Part shown: one piece after another, positions 19,999 to 30,831 of the stretch
How the letters are laid out: each line of letters opens with the position of its first letter
Numbering within the stretch: the first letter of the stretch is position 1
Origin: Mesostigma viride
Taxonomy: Eukaryota > Streptophyta > Mesostigmatophyceae > Mesostigmatales > Mesostigmataceae
Assembly (NCBI GenBank): GCA_009746045.1
Contig: RPFO01000188.1
Coordinates: forward strand, 783,016 to 847,015
Direction: 5' to 3'
DNA: 64,000 bases
Made by a program: the position numbers and the translations under genes
Notes under the pieces: model-generated
The model's input: only the letters and a program-made list of their open reading frames with translations
Told to the model about the DNA's origin: nothing
Databases searched by the model: none

Positions 19999-21057
19999 CA
20001 AAGCAAACGCCCAGCTATAAACCTATATACAGAGCCATGTCAAAGCTCTATACTACGATAAGACCAATGGAAACGCCTAACGGGAGGAACCTAATAGCCC
20101 TGCTGCACCGCAAAATCAGCCCGCGTACGGCGGAGCATGATGTCAGCCATGGCCCGAGTCAGCGCCACCGACAAGCGCTGACGCCAATATGACGTCCAGG
20201 TCCGCGCCGACCATGGGGCCCGCTGGCCCTCCAGGTCCAGCCGGTCCTCCCGGAGCCGGCAACACTCCTTGAAGAAGGCGGAGGTCAGGGGCCCCATGGC
20301 CCCAAACTCCTCCAGGACAAAGGGCACCACACGATGGTGCCCGACGTCGCCGTAGGCCAGGAGCTTGGCCCGCTCCGCCCGGTCCGCCGTGTAACCTGCC
20401 GTGAGGGAGGCCCCAGCCACGTGCATGGCTAAGAGCCAAGGGCCGCGCCACCGAAACGTCAATAAGCAGATGCCTCAAAGTCCAGCATCACGATGTCAGG
20501 CCGGTGGTTGGGGGAATAGAAGGCAGCGCCATCCGCATCCTCGGACCGGATGTTCGCGTGGGGGAAAACCGACCGAATCATGGCGAGCACCACCGTCAGG
20601 AGGACAGTGTGCAAATACAAATACCAATTCTGATTCTGTTGGCCCCCCATGCAGGCAAGGTAGTGAGTCCCCGTGGGATCCAGCGGCTGCTCACAGCTAC
20701 CACAAGGCCGCCCGGCCGGAACAAGAGGCTGCGGGGCAAATAGCTGGTGCCGGAGCGCCACCGAGTAGTGGCTGGGAGCCAAGGCGAATGGGGGGGCCAT
20801 GGGAAGAGCACGAAGGTACGCCGAGCCAACACTCCGCAAGGAAAGCGAGAACAGCCACGCACGTCCCTGGGCGTTGAGGTCCGCGAAAAGAGCAATCCAA
20901 TCAGCCGTGTGCAGAATACCCGCGTAGGTTTTCTGGTGTTTATCGATGACGCGAGCAGGGAATGCGGCGGGAGATTGAACGGAGGCGACCGAGGGAGTGC
21001 CGCGAGGGAGGTGGCGCTGTACCGCCTGAGCGGCACGGACGGGAGAACATATATATA
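19905..21057 (-). mobile_element. LINE-2-type retrotransposon, C-terminal and 3' part
   Basis: Minus-strand translation shows C-G-S-C-E-Q-P-L-D-P-T-G-T-H-Y-L-A-C-M-G-G, a zinc-finger pattern found in the C-terminal part of many algal and protist non-LTR elements. It is followed by R-P-D-I-V-M-L-D-F-E, which fits a restriction-like endonuclease core (PD...(D/E)). Then come a V-V-P-F-V-L-E-E-F-G-A-M-G-P segment and a helical tail. No reverse transcriptase is included; the copy is 5'-truncated near 21057. 'LINE-2' is a local name only. Its last ~310 bases recur at 31354-31665. The endonuclease call rests on motif shape and is moderate. Confidence 0.7.
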
Positions 21058-21059
21058 GG

Positions 21060-22930
21060 ACCTAGGTACTCGTGCTATGTTCCCTAGTAGTGTAATCCCC
21101 TCTATTGTCTGCTAGAGCCAATGGTCAGCTGGGAAAAGGTTACTGTTACTGCTGTCCCCACCTCCTGACTGCTGTCTACTTTGCTATGAGTGGGTAGCTT
21201 AGAGCATTCACGAGTGGTGTGCAGACCCTCAGGCAATGGCATGTGCTCCCTACATAATAACCCTATCTGCATATACTATATTATCAAACCCTTTCCATGC
21301 ACTTAGCAGTAGACCTCTTAGACAGTATCTTATCCTCACACGTATGTTCCTCACACGTCTTCCAACTATAGAATATGGCAGGTCTACCTTCCCCCCCGTC
21401 ATGGGCCACTGCATAGTAAGGATACCCAGATTGTCCTCCCTTATTTATTCTTCGCTTTCCTTTCAAGGACATATTGCATATTAGGCTAGCAGAAGCTTGC
21501 AAGAAGGAGAAAAGGGGATCCCAGGAATACCTCTAGGTGCAGCTAGTGCCGTTACCACATAACGCAACAAGGACTAGAAGGACAGAGTCTATCACGGCAC
21601 ACGCACGAGCTCTACGCGAGCAAGTGCACATTACGCTCCTCCCCTCCGCGGGGCACACAGAGGTAGTAGACACCGTCAACATAGTCGGCCACATGGCCAG
21701 ACGGTATCCACCCCACGACCCGTTGCAGGTCACACAAAATGAACGTCTCCGCGACATCCATTGGCACAAACGACATAAAAACGCCTATAGAGAGCACAAC
21801 ATTTAACATAAAGCCCCCTACGCGTGCGGTTCCGGAGAGAAGGCAAGCTAGCGTCTAAGATCGAAAAGAAATCTAAACTAGGAGATGTACCATCGTCGAT
21901 ATCGTTGAGAACCCCGGAACTGGCCGTCACCTTGTGTCGTTGAAAGCCGAAGCTCTGGCCGCCACTAGGTGTCGTTGAAAACTGGGGTAATGGCCGCTAC
22001 TGTCGATAGCACCTCACCACAGGGCCATGGCTGGCCCCGCGGAGTATCCCTGACTGGCCGCTCGCTGTCTAAATCGCCGTTGAATCCCTTACGGGCTGGC
22101 CGTCGACCCGTCAGCAATCGTTGAATACAGGAACCTCTATCTACCCCAAGCTCCGCCTTGGTTTCCTAATTGGCTTCACTAACCCTCTCCGCGAGAGTTA
22201 CCTCTGCAGCACATTTTACCTCCGATAACCAGTGTTACGTCCCAGCCCAGACTCCTAACCTGAGCTACGTAGCGAAAGATCAACCATGCAGGAATTAGGA
22301 ATATTCAAGGTGGCCTAATGCAGACTGCGCTTCACGACTGGGGTCGTGAGATATCTGGCACCGCGACTTGATGCCAAGCTAATTAATACACACTTTTAAT
22401 GGCTAGCAAGACCAATTACAAATGGATAGTTGCCCCAGGTTTAATATGAAGGCGTCATCGCACTATCGCACTTAACATTCATCAAACCAAGAGGACGAGA
22501 CTCTCGTCCTCGGACCAATTTCACCTAGGTCTGCCACCAAGCTGGCAAAGGGGCGCCGACATGGCGCCGACCTTCCAAAACATGCAGTCCACACAAGATC
22601 CTCGGGTCGACATCGACCCTCGCCTACAGAATCCACGCATGAGTGCAATATCTCAACCAGCTATAAAGTACGCAGCGCGGCGCGGCTGCACCGGCCCGGC
22701 TAGAAGATCGCATACATCAACCTAGGCCAAAAATAACTGGTCCGAATCACACAAACTATCACGGTTCCCAAAAAAAGTCCTGCATGACCAAGGGACAATT
22801 CCCAAATTAAGTCCCGAAATGAGTCCCAAAGTCCTACGGACTATGACAATTACAAGCCAAAATACATAATTTATTCCATTGTTGCGCCCGTTCCAAGGGT
22901 CGGGCCGCAACAGTATGTACCTGGACGTGT
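21060..22930. other. Gene-poor stretch with degenerate repeat
   Basis: No supported gene. Between about 21900 and 22130 the paired phrases TGGCCGYCAC and CGTTGAA recur five or six times at irregular 30-60 base spacing, an old tandem repeat. At 22884-22916 the sequence TGTTGCGCCC...GGGCCGCAACA can form a hairpin and resembles the first bases of the LTRs at 51315 and 57138 (TGTTGCGTCC...GCGCAACA), so a related solo LTR may begin here; this is weak. Confidence 0.4.
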
Positions 22931-23060
22931 GGGGGTGGGTCGGTGGGGGCGTGGGTCTGGTTGGTGGCTTGTGGTCGTGGTCAGTCAGGTCGGTCACAGC
23001 CGGTGCGTCGCTATAGACTAAAATACCGGTCCGAGGTATTGTTGTGTGTATGTTTCAGTT

Positions 23061-23094
23061 GGGGGGGGGGGGGGGGGGCGGACCCCCCCCCCCC
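23061..23094. repeat. G18/C12 homopolymer hairpin next to LINE start
   Basis: Eighteen G, then CGGA, then twelve C. It can form a hairpin. Such mirrored homopolymers next to a truncated LINE may be real filler DNA or an assembly artefact. Confidence 0.7.
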
Positions 23095-23118
23095 TTTGGC
23101 GGGTGTCATGGGGGACTG

Positions 23119-24221
23119 ATCTTCGTCGACTTCATCAAGGCTTTTCATTCTGTCCTCTGGGACGCTCTATGGGCTGTACTTGCTCGCGCTCGCGTCCCCA
23201 CTCCCGGCCCTGATTGCCGTCATCCGCACGCTGTATGAGGGGTCGACCACTTCGGTGCGCACTCAACACGGCATTACCCGGCCCGCCATGCCCACTGCAG
23301 ACCGGCGTCTGGCAGGGTTGCGTCCTGTCGCCGTACCTGTTTATTATTAATATAATTGTAGTGGATTATGTTATGCGCCAGGCACGTGCTCGCTTCGCTA
23401 GCATTGCAGGCCGTGCCCCTGGCCTAGCGATCACGAACGAGCTTGGAGAAGGGGGCCGGGCCGACTAACAAGCAGAATTTACTAGCTGACCTCATTTATG
23501 CCGACGACATCACGCTCGATCATCGAGAAACCGGATCGAGTCGGCCCAACTTTGCATGGCTGGACTGCCTGGCGCTCGAGGCTCGGGCGGTTGGTCTAGA
23601 AATCAGCCCCAAAACGGAGGCCCTGGCCCTCGGCATGGCAGGGCCCCCACCCACACTCCGCCTCTTAGACGATGCCGAGGTCAACTACCCTCCTTCAGGC
23701 CGCTTCAAGCTGCTAGCTCGGCAGTTGGCTTCCCGACTGCGAGGACGACATGACGACACTGATCGGCATGGCGTGGGCCGGCAACTCCATGACCACCGCC
23801 GCTGGTGGAGCAACCCCGCCCTACCCCGGATCGTCAAGCGTGACCTCTTCAAGGTCGTCATTCTGACGATCCTGACCTACGGCGCCGAGACGTGGGCACT
23901 GACGCAGGAGCTGGAGCAACGACTCGACGGCGCCGTCACCAAGATGCTGCGCAAGGCCCTTAACATCCCCTTTGGTTTGCACATTAGTAATGAGGATTTG
24001 TACGCTGATTTGCCCTATGTTTCCCACATTATTAGGCACAGGCGCCTGGGCCTAGCTAGCCGGGCACCTGGCCCGCACAGATCAGGTAGACACCTCAGAT
24101 ATACTGGCTGGCACCACCGAGCCCGCCCAGCCTGGGCGATATGTCCTCACCTGGCGTGCCCCCAGCCGCGCGCGGCAGGGCCGCCACCCGTGGACTTTTC
24201 GTGATAGACTCGGCATGGACA
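23119..24221 (+). mobile_element. LINE-1-type copy, left half (interrupted)
   Basis: Plus-strand copy of the same LINE as 14346-16170. It begins inside the reverse transcriptase at F-V-D-F-I-K-A-F and includes [18 protein letters not shown] and L-T-Y-G-A-E-T-W. Frame changes and a small insertion near 23330 (I-I-N-I-I duplication) show decay. It stops at CGGCATGGACA; the next LINE bases (TGTGCTACACTAGACG) appear only at 50840, on the far side of the giant element. Confidence 0.92.
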
Positions 24222-24310
24222 GGTGGTCCCACGCGGAATGGGGTAGATTTTTGCAAGAAAAAAACGCTGATTTCAATCGTCCGAAAACCGGACATTGCGC
24301 CGAAATTCTT
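24222..24310 (+). repeat. Left terminal inverted repeat of the giant element
   Basis: GGTCCCACGCGGAATGGGGT is identical to the inverted right end. After a short unmatched piece, TTGCAAGAAAAAAACGCT and TTTCAATCGTCCGA also match. Beyond this the two ends share only scattered similarity, with CGGAC and GCCGAAATT motifs repeating as possible subterminal sites. Confidence 0.85.
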
Positions 24311-24692
24311 GCCAAAAATTTGGCAGCCGAGCGAATTTTTCGCCGGTCGGACTTTGCGCCGAAATTTTTTGTCTGCCGTGCTTCGAACTCAACCGACTCC
24401 TGCTTTTGCGTGCACTTTGTCCGATGCCTGCAGGCCACGCACGAATTTTGCGACCGAAATATGACGACTAGACAAGTTTAGCGACGACCTACATCGATCT
24501 ATTGCCACTTTTGAAGTCCTTGGCCTGCTAGCAGCTTTTGATTATCAATGCCGGGAACAAAATTGCCGAAATTTTTTATTGAATCAGTATATAAATGTGC
24601 ACATGTCCGTAATTTTATCATTCTCAATGAATATAAATATATGTGCACATAAAGTCGACATTGTCGAGTATTTGACAACTTAGGCATTGCGC

Positions 24693-25295
24693 CTAGAAAA
24701 AGGTGCCCCATCCGTCGATGTCAAAATCGCCGAAGGAGTACACTCCCTGGTACAGGTCTCCCCTGTAGTTGGGAGGCTCGCCTGTATACATTTTGGTGTT
24801 CCACTTGGCCCCGCCGTTCTCCGCAGCAGCCAGGAACTCCTGCTGGGCCTCAGCCCTCAGGCGCATCATTGATACATTGGGAGAGCCCGGAATTTCCGTG
24901 CTCTCCACCACCACTCTCGCCTGATTGTCAGGCACGCATTGGTAAGCAGGGTTCAAATCTGAATCGGGTGGCACCAGATCGATCATGCCATTGCCGAACG
25001 CAATGACACCTGCACCCCACTGTGCAGAAGGTCCGAGCAACTCTACATCAATTCTGATGTTTGCAGCGTGCTCATTTTTGTCGACCATCACATAGGTATG
25101 CTGAGAACCGAAAATATCGCTCTGCTCCATTTGTGACAGTGTTAAATTTCGGCAAGCTTGGCTGCTTGCAATCGACAGGAAATTGGTGACCCCGACAGCC
25201 AGACGCGCAAGGGTTATCACTGCAGGTAGAACCCAAAATTTGTCGATAAGGAGTAATGGAAGGGCACGACCACCAGTCACTACTATTCGCTTCAC
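24693..25295 (-). CDS. Unknown protein with possible N-terminal membrane segment
   Basis: Up to 200 residues on the minus strand. The N-terminal part is hydrophobic (L-P-L-L-L-I-D-K-F-W-V-L-P-A-V-I-T-L) and could be a signal anchor. From M-E-Q-S-D-I-F-G-S-Q-H at about residue 56 the protein is soluble-looking, with W-G-A-G-V-I-A-F-G-N-G and a C-terminal Y-R-G-D-L-Y-Q-G-V-Y-S-F-G-D. A start at that internal Met with an upstream spliced exon is equally possible. I recognise no family. It is the gene nearest the left terminal repeat of the giant element and runs outward, so it is a cargo candidate. Confidence 0.4.
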   Translation of the reverse strand: MKRIVVTGGRALPLLLIDKFWVLPAVITLARLAVGVTNFLSIASSQACRNLTLSQMEQSDIFGSQHTYVMVDKNEHAANIRIDVELLGPSAQWGAGVIAFGNGMIDLVPPDSDLNPAYQCVPDNQARVVVESTEIPGSPNVSMMRLRAEAQQEFLAAAENGGAKWNTKMYTGEPPNYRGDLYQGVYSFGDFDIDGWGTFF

Positions 25296-25451
25296 CGGAC
25301 ACCTTTTTCAGCTTCCGGTTAAAATTCAGCAAGAGCAGCGGCGATTAGATACTAAATATTGCGTTTTTGGTTTGTACCGTACCCAGACAAAAATTGTACT
25401 AGTGACGCAATTGTACTAGGCGGAATGACAACTGCGCCCGGCAAATAAGTA

Positions 25452-25664
25452 TTTATTGCTCCAACCCCACAAAAAACTTGTTCCGGAGCTGTTCGAAGCG
25501 AAGAGCACTGCAAGGGATCGGACCCGAGCCAGATTTGAGTTCGGAACATGGTGGCTGGCCTACCTCACTCCGAACATCAATGTGGACCCGGGTTCGAATC
25601 CTGTCATTGCTATTCTCTTCGAACAGTTCCGGAACGATTTTTTTTGTGGGGGTGGAGCAATAAA
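25452..25664. mobile_element. Small foldback element with B-box-like arms
   Basis: TTTATTGCTCCAACCCCAC at the left is mirrored by GGGGGTGGAGCAATAAA at the right; the arms are about 75 bases with mismatches and a few indels. Near the inner end of the right arm lies GGGTTCGAATCC, a perfect match to the tRNA-type B box, and the left arm has a worn version in inverse orientation. Two inverted tRNA-derived SINE fragments, or a MITE with chance similarity, are both possible. It is nested in the giant element. Confidence 0.7.
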
Positions 25665-25954
25665 TTCTCGACATTTGCAGAAACAAATGTCGAATAGATT
25701 GTGCAAAAAAATATCGAAATCCTTATCATTATTTAAATATACAGCATAAAATTATAATGCAGTAAAAAATAATTGTTAATTGAAGGCCGCAAAAAATTAT
25801 CAACTACCCTTAAACTTGACCACAGAAAGATCTCGAAAAATATATACAATATATGCGGGCACCTTTTTACACCCTACTGAAGCCCCACTCTAAAGATATA
25901 ATACGAGCCGAAACTAGGGCGTCGTCTACCCGCAGCGAGACCCCAATTTCTTGT

Positions 25955-26608
25955 TTAAGTCGGTGCCGGCCCCTCCGGGGCTTCATCCTTGATCACCAGC
26001 GCAGTAAGCCACTTGTCGAGCTCCTTGCTCATCCTGATGTCGGCACACATTCCGTCGCTGCGCACGCGTGCTTCTAGCCGGAGAGCCGGAGCGACGCAGA
26101 GATAGCAATTCACAAGCTCGGGCTGGCGTGACGGTGGCCAATCCTCAACGTTGAGCGTGAAATGCAGGGGGTCATGCTTATCCCGCTTCCAAATCCAAAC
26201 GGGAAGAATGCCATTCCCGGCGAGGAACAGCTCCTTCTCCCGTCCGTTCCGGCCCTCGACCCACCTCTCGAAGTTCTCGTCTAACACGATCGGCCCGGCT
26301 TCGCTTACAACCTCAGCCAACCAGAACGGGTGGATGGGATCGTGATCCGTGTCCTTGTCCGATGGAACTGCCACATAGTCGTGGAGTCTCATCTGCCGGC
26401 CCATCGCCTCCCGCTTGTCCTTCAGCTGCTCCCCCCGCGTCACCATGCGAACCGGAGGGTTGGGCTGGCTCGGTGGCAGCAAACGGACAGTTTTCATCGA
26501 GCTTCCTGCATCATTGAACTCGATGATAAACGACCACTCGCTTAGACATCCCTCAAACCGCCCAGCCAAACAGGGCGGACAGTAGCAGGAATAGCGCCTA
26601 ATCATCAA
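25955..26608 (-). CDS. Possible C-terminal exon of the transposase-like gene
   Basis: A 217-residue open frame on the minus strand. The central part reads L-H-D-Y-V-A-V-P-S-D and then P-F-W-L-A-E-V-V, followed by W-I-W-K-R-D; this resembles the barrel-like 'D-Y-V-A-V...P-F-W-L-a-x-V' segments often found at the C-terminal end of large transposase-like proteins and may be SH3/Tudor-like. It ends E-A-P-E-G-P-A-P-T. It is on the same strand as the transposase-like gene at 28362-30831; the DNA between is occupied by a foldback element and palindrome copies, so it may be a downstream exon rather than a separate gene. Not proven. Confidence 0.4.
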   Translation of the reverse strand: MMIRRYSCYCPPCLAGRFEGCLSEWSFIIEFNDAGSSMKTVRLLPPSQPNPPVRMVTRGEQLKDKREAMGRQMRLHDYVAVPSDKDTDHDPIHPFWLAEVVSEAGPIVLDENFERWVEGRNGREKELFLAGNGILPVWIWKRDKHDPLHFTLNVEDWPPSRQPELVNCYLCVAPALRLEARVRSDGMCADIRMSKELDKWLTALVIKDEAPEGPAPT

Positions 26609-26825
26609 AAGGCCAGGGTCGGACTAGCTTGTCCAGTCGCCACCAATGCGCCTGCTTGATGCCAGGCACCTCCTCCACCTCCGCGCGTCGGCCGGACTCG
26701 ACGTCCTGTCATCAAATAGTTAGGACAAAAAGAATACCGTTCAAGTTAGCAAAATTGACCAAAAATCAATAAAACAGGGTATAGCTGCAGAGAGACCCCT
26801 TACAAAAAAAAAATAACGACAAGAC

Positions 26826-27379
26826 TTGCTGAGCTTCGCTCATTTTATATATGACGCGTGGACGGGCTCAAAGGGGACCGACCTGCCGTAGGTAGCGTAA
26901 GACTAGCGCTTGTCACGAGGGTACTGCACCGGCCGGCCCTTTTTGTGCCTAGGCTGAGTGTGGTTCCGGAGTGCAGGCCTAGGTAGCTTCTAACGTACGT
27001 CACTAGACCTTATTAGCTGCGCCAGCCGCCAGGCGTGGCGCAGAAAAGAGGCCTCCCTACGTCCCCTACACCACTCTAAGTACTGACTATCATTCACATT
27101 GCGCCACGCAGGCCTGCCGGCTGGCGCAGGTACAAGGTGTACTGACTGCCAATCACAGTTGCGCCACGCCTGGCGGCTGGCGCAGCTAATAAGGTCTAGT
27201 GACGTACGTTAGAAGCTACCTAGGCCTGCACTCCGGAACCACACTCAGCCTAGGCACAAAAAGGGCCGGCCGGTGCAGTACCCTCGTGACAAGCGCTAGC
27301 GATCTTACGCTACCTACGGCAGGTCGGTCCCCTTTGAGCCCGTCCACGCGTCATATATAAAATGAGCGAAGCTCAGCAA
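26826..27379. mobile_element. Foldback MITE with ~210-bp inverted repeats
   Basis: The left end TTGCTGAGCTTCGCTCATTT is mirrored exactly at the right end. The two arms stay nearly identical for about 210 bases, past CTACCTAGGCCTGCACTCCGG, to the GCGCCAGCCGCCAGGCGTGG block. The centre holds three copies, in both orientations, of the motif TGCGCCACGC...GGCTGGCGCAG. It has no coding capacity. I see no convincing target duplication. It lies between the two transposase-like coding blocks of the giant element, probably in an intron. The very high arm identity suggests recent insertion or gene conversion. Confidence 0.9.
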
Positions 27380-28160
27380 ATACATTTCTTGTTTTTGGTC
27401 CATTGGAGTTCCTTCCCACCAAGAGAAACATTCATTTTACATTTTTGTGTGCTAGGCTTTATACGGACAGCCTATACCACACCTTCAAACTCAGTGCACA
27501 TCATTATCAAGTTGGTTATTGTAGCACCATGCTGGGGGCCCAGCATACTCAAACACAAGGTGTTGCCCCCACACCTCCTTCCTGGCCACCAAGGCTGTCG
27601 CCAACCTTGGTGCCGATTTTCTTTCCGCCCATGGCCCCCCTCCTGCACGCTGCTACAGCTGTACTGCCGCCCCCGTGTGGCCGCTACGGTTTCCCGGCGG
27701 ACGCAGGGCGGCACCCATGTCGTTCCCCCCGTTAGGGGGGCGGTTTCCAACGGCTGCTCATTAGGCCTTACGCCCCCGGACCGTCTCTCACAAGCCCAGG
27801 ACCCATCACCAGCCCCACCCCCGAGGCTGGGATTTCCCGGCATTGAAACCTTTGTGGCGATAGGCCCTCTACCCTACCAAGGCCTTGCCTGGCTTGGAAA
27901 CTGCTTAGCCAAGGCCCTGACCAGGGCTTGTGTTGTTGTAGGAAATTTTTTATGGCATAGATATGCCCCCCTGGCTGAACCGAACTCTTTATCGCTTTTC
28001 CTATAATGCATCATACAGGATAAAAACAAGGCGATAAAACAGCAAGAATTTCAGCCCCGCCAGGCGAACATTCTTTGCTGAAAAACTGGGCAATGATGAA
28101 GAGCGCGCTCCTCCCACCAAGATTCGCTCCAGCCCCCCTTAAAATGTATATACAGTCATC
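27380..28160. other. Unassigned sequence inside the giant element
   Basis: Open frames on both strands overlap here but none has motifs I recognise; composition is Pro- and Arg-rich in either reading. Possibly intron or an inserted fragment. Confidence 0.3.
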
Positions 28161-28361
28161 AAAATTCGACACAGGGTATAGCTGCAGAGAGACCCCATTC
28201 GAATCATAACAACAACGTACGACAAGATATCAAGTGATCGAAAATCGACACAGGGTATAGCTGCAGAGAGACCCCTTCATACCGATAGAACTATAGAAAT
28301 TTCATACCTAAAAGAAAAGCAACCCATTGACAGTATATAGGGTCTCTCTGCAGAGATACCT

Positions 28362-30831
28362 TTATTGGGTTTGAATTTTTGTAGAACATCGGCAGTTGAC
28401 GTCTTAAAACCTGAAATAACACAAAATTCCGTACCGGGGGTAAAAGGAAGAAGTGGCGAGTGACGTTCTCGGCCCACGCGCGGGCCGACTCCCTGCTCGA
28501 TGTCTTGCCGCCCTGCCAGTTCTGGTTCAAGTAGGCGACTAGCTGGTGGGTCTCAAGTATGTGCTGGTTTTCGGGAATCCTCTGCATTTCCCTCAAGACG
28601 CACTTGCACTTCGCTCCTTGACCATCCACCTCCCCCTTCCCATGCTGCTCCCCCATGTAGTGGAACTCAAAGGCCTGCAGGTCGGGATCCCCCATGAGCA
28701 GACCGTTAATCTGGTTAATCACGTACCTGGACTTAAACTGCACCGCGCAGTTGTCCGAGCACATGTACAGCTAGGTTTCGCACCTCTACCCCTACTTCTA
28801 CCCGCAGGGTTTCCAGAATCTTGCGAAGAGCGTATACGAGTGCGCGCTCGCCCCGCTTGATACTGGAATCCCCCAGGAAAAAGAAGACGCGCTTTTCCAG
28901 CTCGCCGTTGAGCCGATAACGCACGATCATGGGCATCAGGATGTGGCTGCGCTTGTGGAAGTACTGCGACTGCAGTTGGACGTAGTTGCTGTTCTCGTAG
29001 TTCTCGGCCCAGTCGCCGTGCACGAGCACGTCCCCCTCTCTCAGATTCTTCTCCCGATCCTTGATTGTATCCGCCTGCGACCAGGCCGTAAAGCAGTGCA
29101 CGGTGAACTTGTCCCACCTCTTAAGAATCTCGTCCCGCAGCTCAGCTGGGGTGGACCTCATTGGACTTGCTCGGGCCGCTTCACCTTCTTCGCCGCCCTG
29201 CCATCGGTCTCGCCCTGTTTCGCAAAGGTCCGCAAAAAGTTTCGATTTGCAATAAAATCGCATTTCGATCAGATAACTGCAACTCACAAAGGGTCTCGCT
29301 GCAGCTATAGGTCACAAAAACAAAAAGTCAACAACATTTTAACGGAGAAATGAAATCGAAATCTACTCACCCTCACCCCTCGGGTCACAGTCTGCACCAC
29401 CATCTCGAACTTGAACCAATTCAGAATCTCCGTGGAATTCTTGTCCCGATCACACTGCACCCAGTTATTATGGATGCCGCATGATTCCTCAGGACAGAAC
29501 CCCTCCACACACGCCATCTTCAGTATGCGGTGAACCCTCTCCGTCCTCGGCACCCCATCTTCGTCCTCCACCAGCCTCTCAGAAATGTCGAGGTCTTCCA
29601 GGTCCCGTCCCCGCCATTCATCTTCCCCCTCCCCCTCTTCCATCCCCCCGCCCATTCCGCCCCCTTCACGCAGCCCGTTATCCCTGCCGTCAGTCTCGGC
29701 GGACACCGGGCAGTGAAAGTGCTTGATCCAGTCCGTCGAGTGAATGGCTTTCCACATTCCGCAAGTACCGTCCGGCAGTCTGTACTTGGAGCATCCCGCA
29801 CACTCCGCGCCACACTTGCAGTTCTTGCCGTGGTTCGCATTGCAGTGCTTGGTCCACGCCCCCATGGCCGACTGCATGGTGACGTGCTTCTCACACGCGC
29901 ACAGGTTCCTCTCCTTCCACTTGCCCTTGATGCAATCGGGCGCGTATTTGCAGAAGGTCGTGTAGCCCACGTGAATGCCCACGTCCTTATCATACTGGTC
30001 ACTCCTTTTGTTCCAGTACGCGTGCTTTTCGAGAAAGTGATTGTACATGTCCTCCTTGGAGGTCATGTAATAGCGCGCTCCCTCAACGGCGACGAGCACC
30101 CCGCGATTGCCATGACCCTCCCTGCTGTAAGTGCGCTTGACATCCTTCATCTGGGAGGAGGCGCGCGACTCATCATCGTGCATCCACGCGTCCACTATCG
30201 CGTCAATCACGAATTGCGGCAAAGGGCGCCCCTGGCGAGCCTGCGCGTGTCTGAGGTAGTCCAGCTTCTGCTGCCTTCGAATCGCGCGAATTCCGCGAAT
30301 CTTCTTGGCGTCCGTCCCCGTCAGCTTCTCCAACTCCGCGGCCGAAAACTCCTTCTCCAAGTCGTCACCACAGTAAAGCGTGGACATCAGCACCATTCTG
30401 ACGTCTCTGTCTGGGTCGCTTTTGGTCAGACCATCAAAAAAGCCGTTAATCCGAGCCACCCAGAACCTGTTCAGTTCTGCCATCCGATCCTGATTGTAAA
30501 GTTTTTTCGCCTCCTCATGATACAGCCCGTGACCTAGTTCAGCGGCCCTAGAGTTAAAGCCAGCAATCATCTGCTCGAATGCCGGCCCCCGCCCCTCGGG
30601 TTTTGTCATCGCCTGAGCCGCTTCAAACGCCTTGTCAGCGAAAAATTCCCCAATAACCCTCTTGGCTTTCTTGTATTCTCCCGGCCGCTTGACTTCCTTG
30701 GCTTCAGGCTGCGCTGGATTCTGGTTCTCATCTCCGAAAACCCTTTTTGCGCCAGTTGGCTGCTTCGTCCCGGTGTTTAACTTAATTGCACTGAATCCTG
30801 GACGACCGGACGCAAGGGCGAAAACTCCCAC
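28362..30831 (-). CDS. DDE transposase-like gene of the giant element
   Basis: Exon 1 is 30831-29371 (487 aa); an intron at 29370-29215 has GTGAGT and CAG borders; exon 2 continues to about 28362. Exon 1 starts MGVFALASGRPGFSAIKLNT and has a Cys/His-rich region near 29760-29930 (C-K-Y-A-P-D-C, C-A-C-E-K-H, C-K-C-G-A-E-C-A-G-C). Exon 2 holds three acidic motifs in DDE order: H-G-D-W-A-E-N-Y (about 29001-29030), C-S-D-N-C-A-V-Q-F-K (about 28733-28763) and H-G-K-G-E-V-D-G-Q-G (about 28615-28652). The same layout, D-F-A-E-N-Y then S-D-G...Q-Y-K then H-G-K...D-G-x-G, occurs in uncharacterised transposase-like proteins of many animals and algae. The frame changes twice in exon 2, so this copy is decayed or mis-assembled. 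Confidence 0.65.

Larger units (their letters stand above)
26777..28361. repeat. Palindrome family, left cluster (4 copies)
   Basis: Copies begin at 26777, 28174, 28253 and 28340. The first three share the form GGGTATAGC-TGCA-GAGAGACCC and the flanking ACAGGGTATAG. The fourth starts at the G of a likely splice donor after N-P-I-K (…AAAG/GTATCTC on the coding strand), so it begins the intron. Confidence 0.85.

Noticed and set aside
27362-28006. 214-residue plus-strand frame beginning in the foldback element
   Set aside because: It starts inside the MITE arm, has no motifs, and overlaps an equally open minus-strand frame; no splice or codon evidence.
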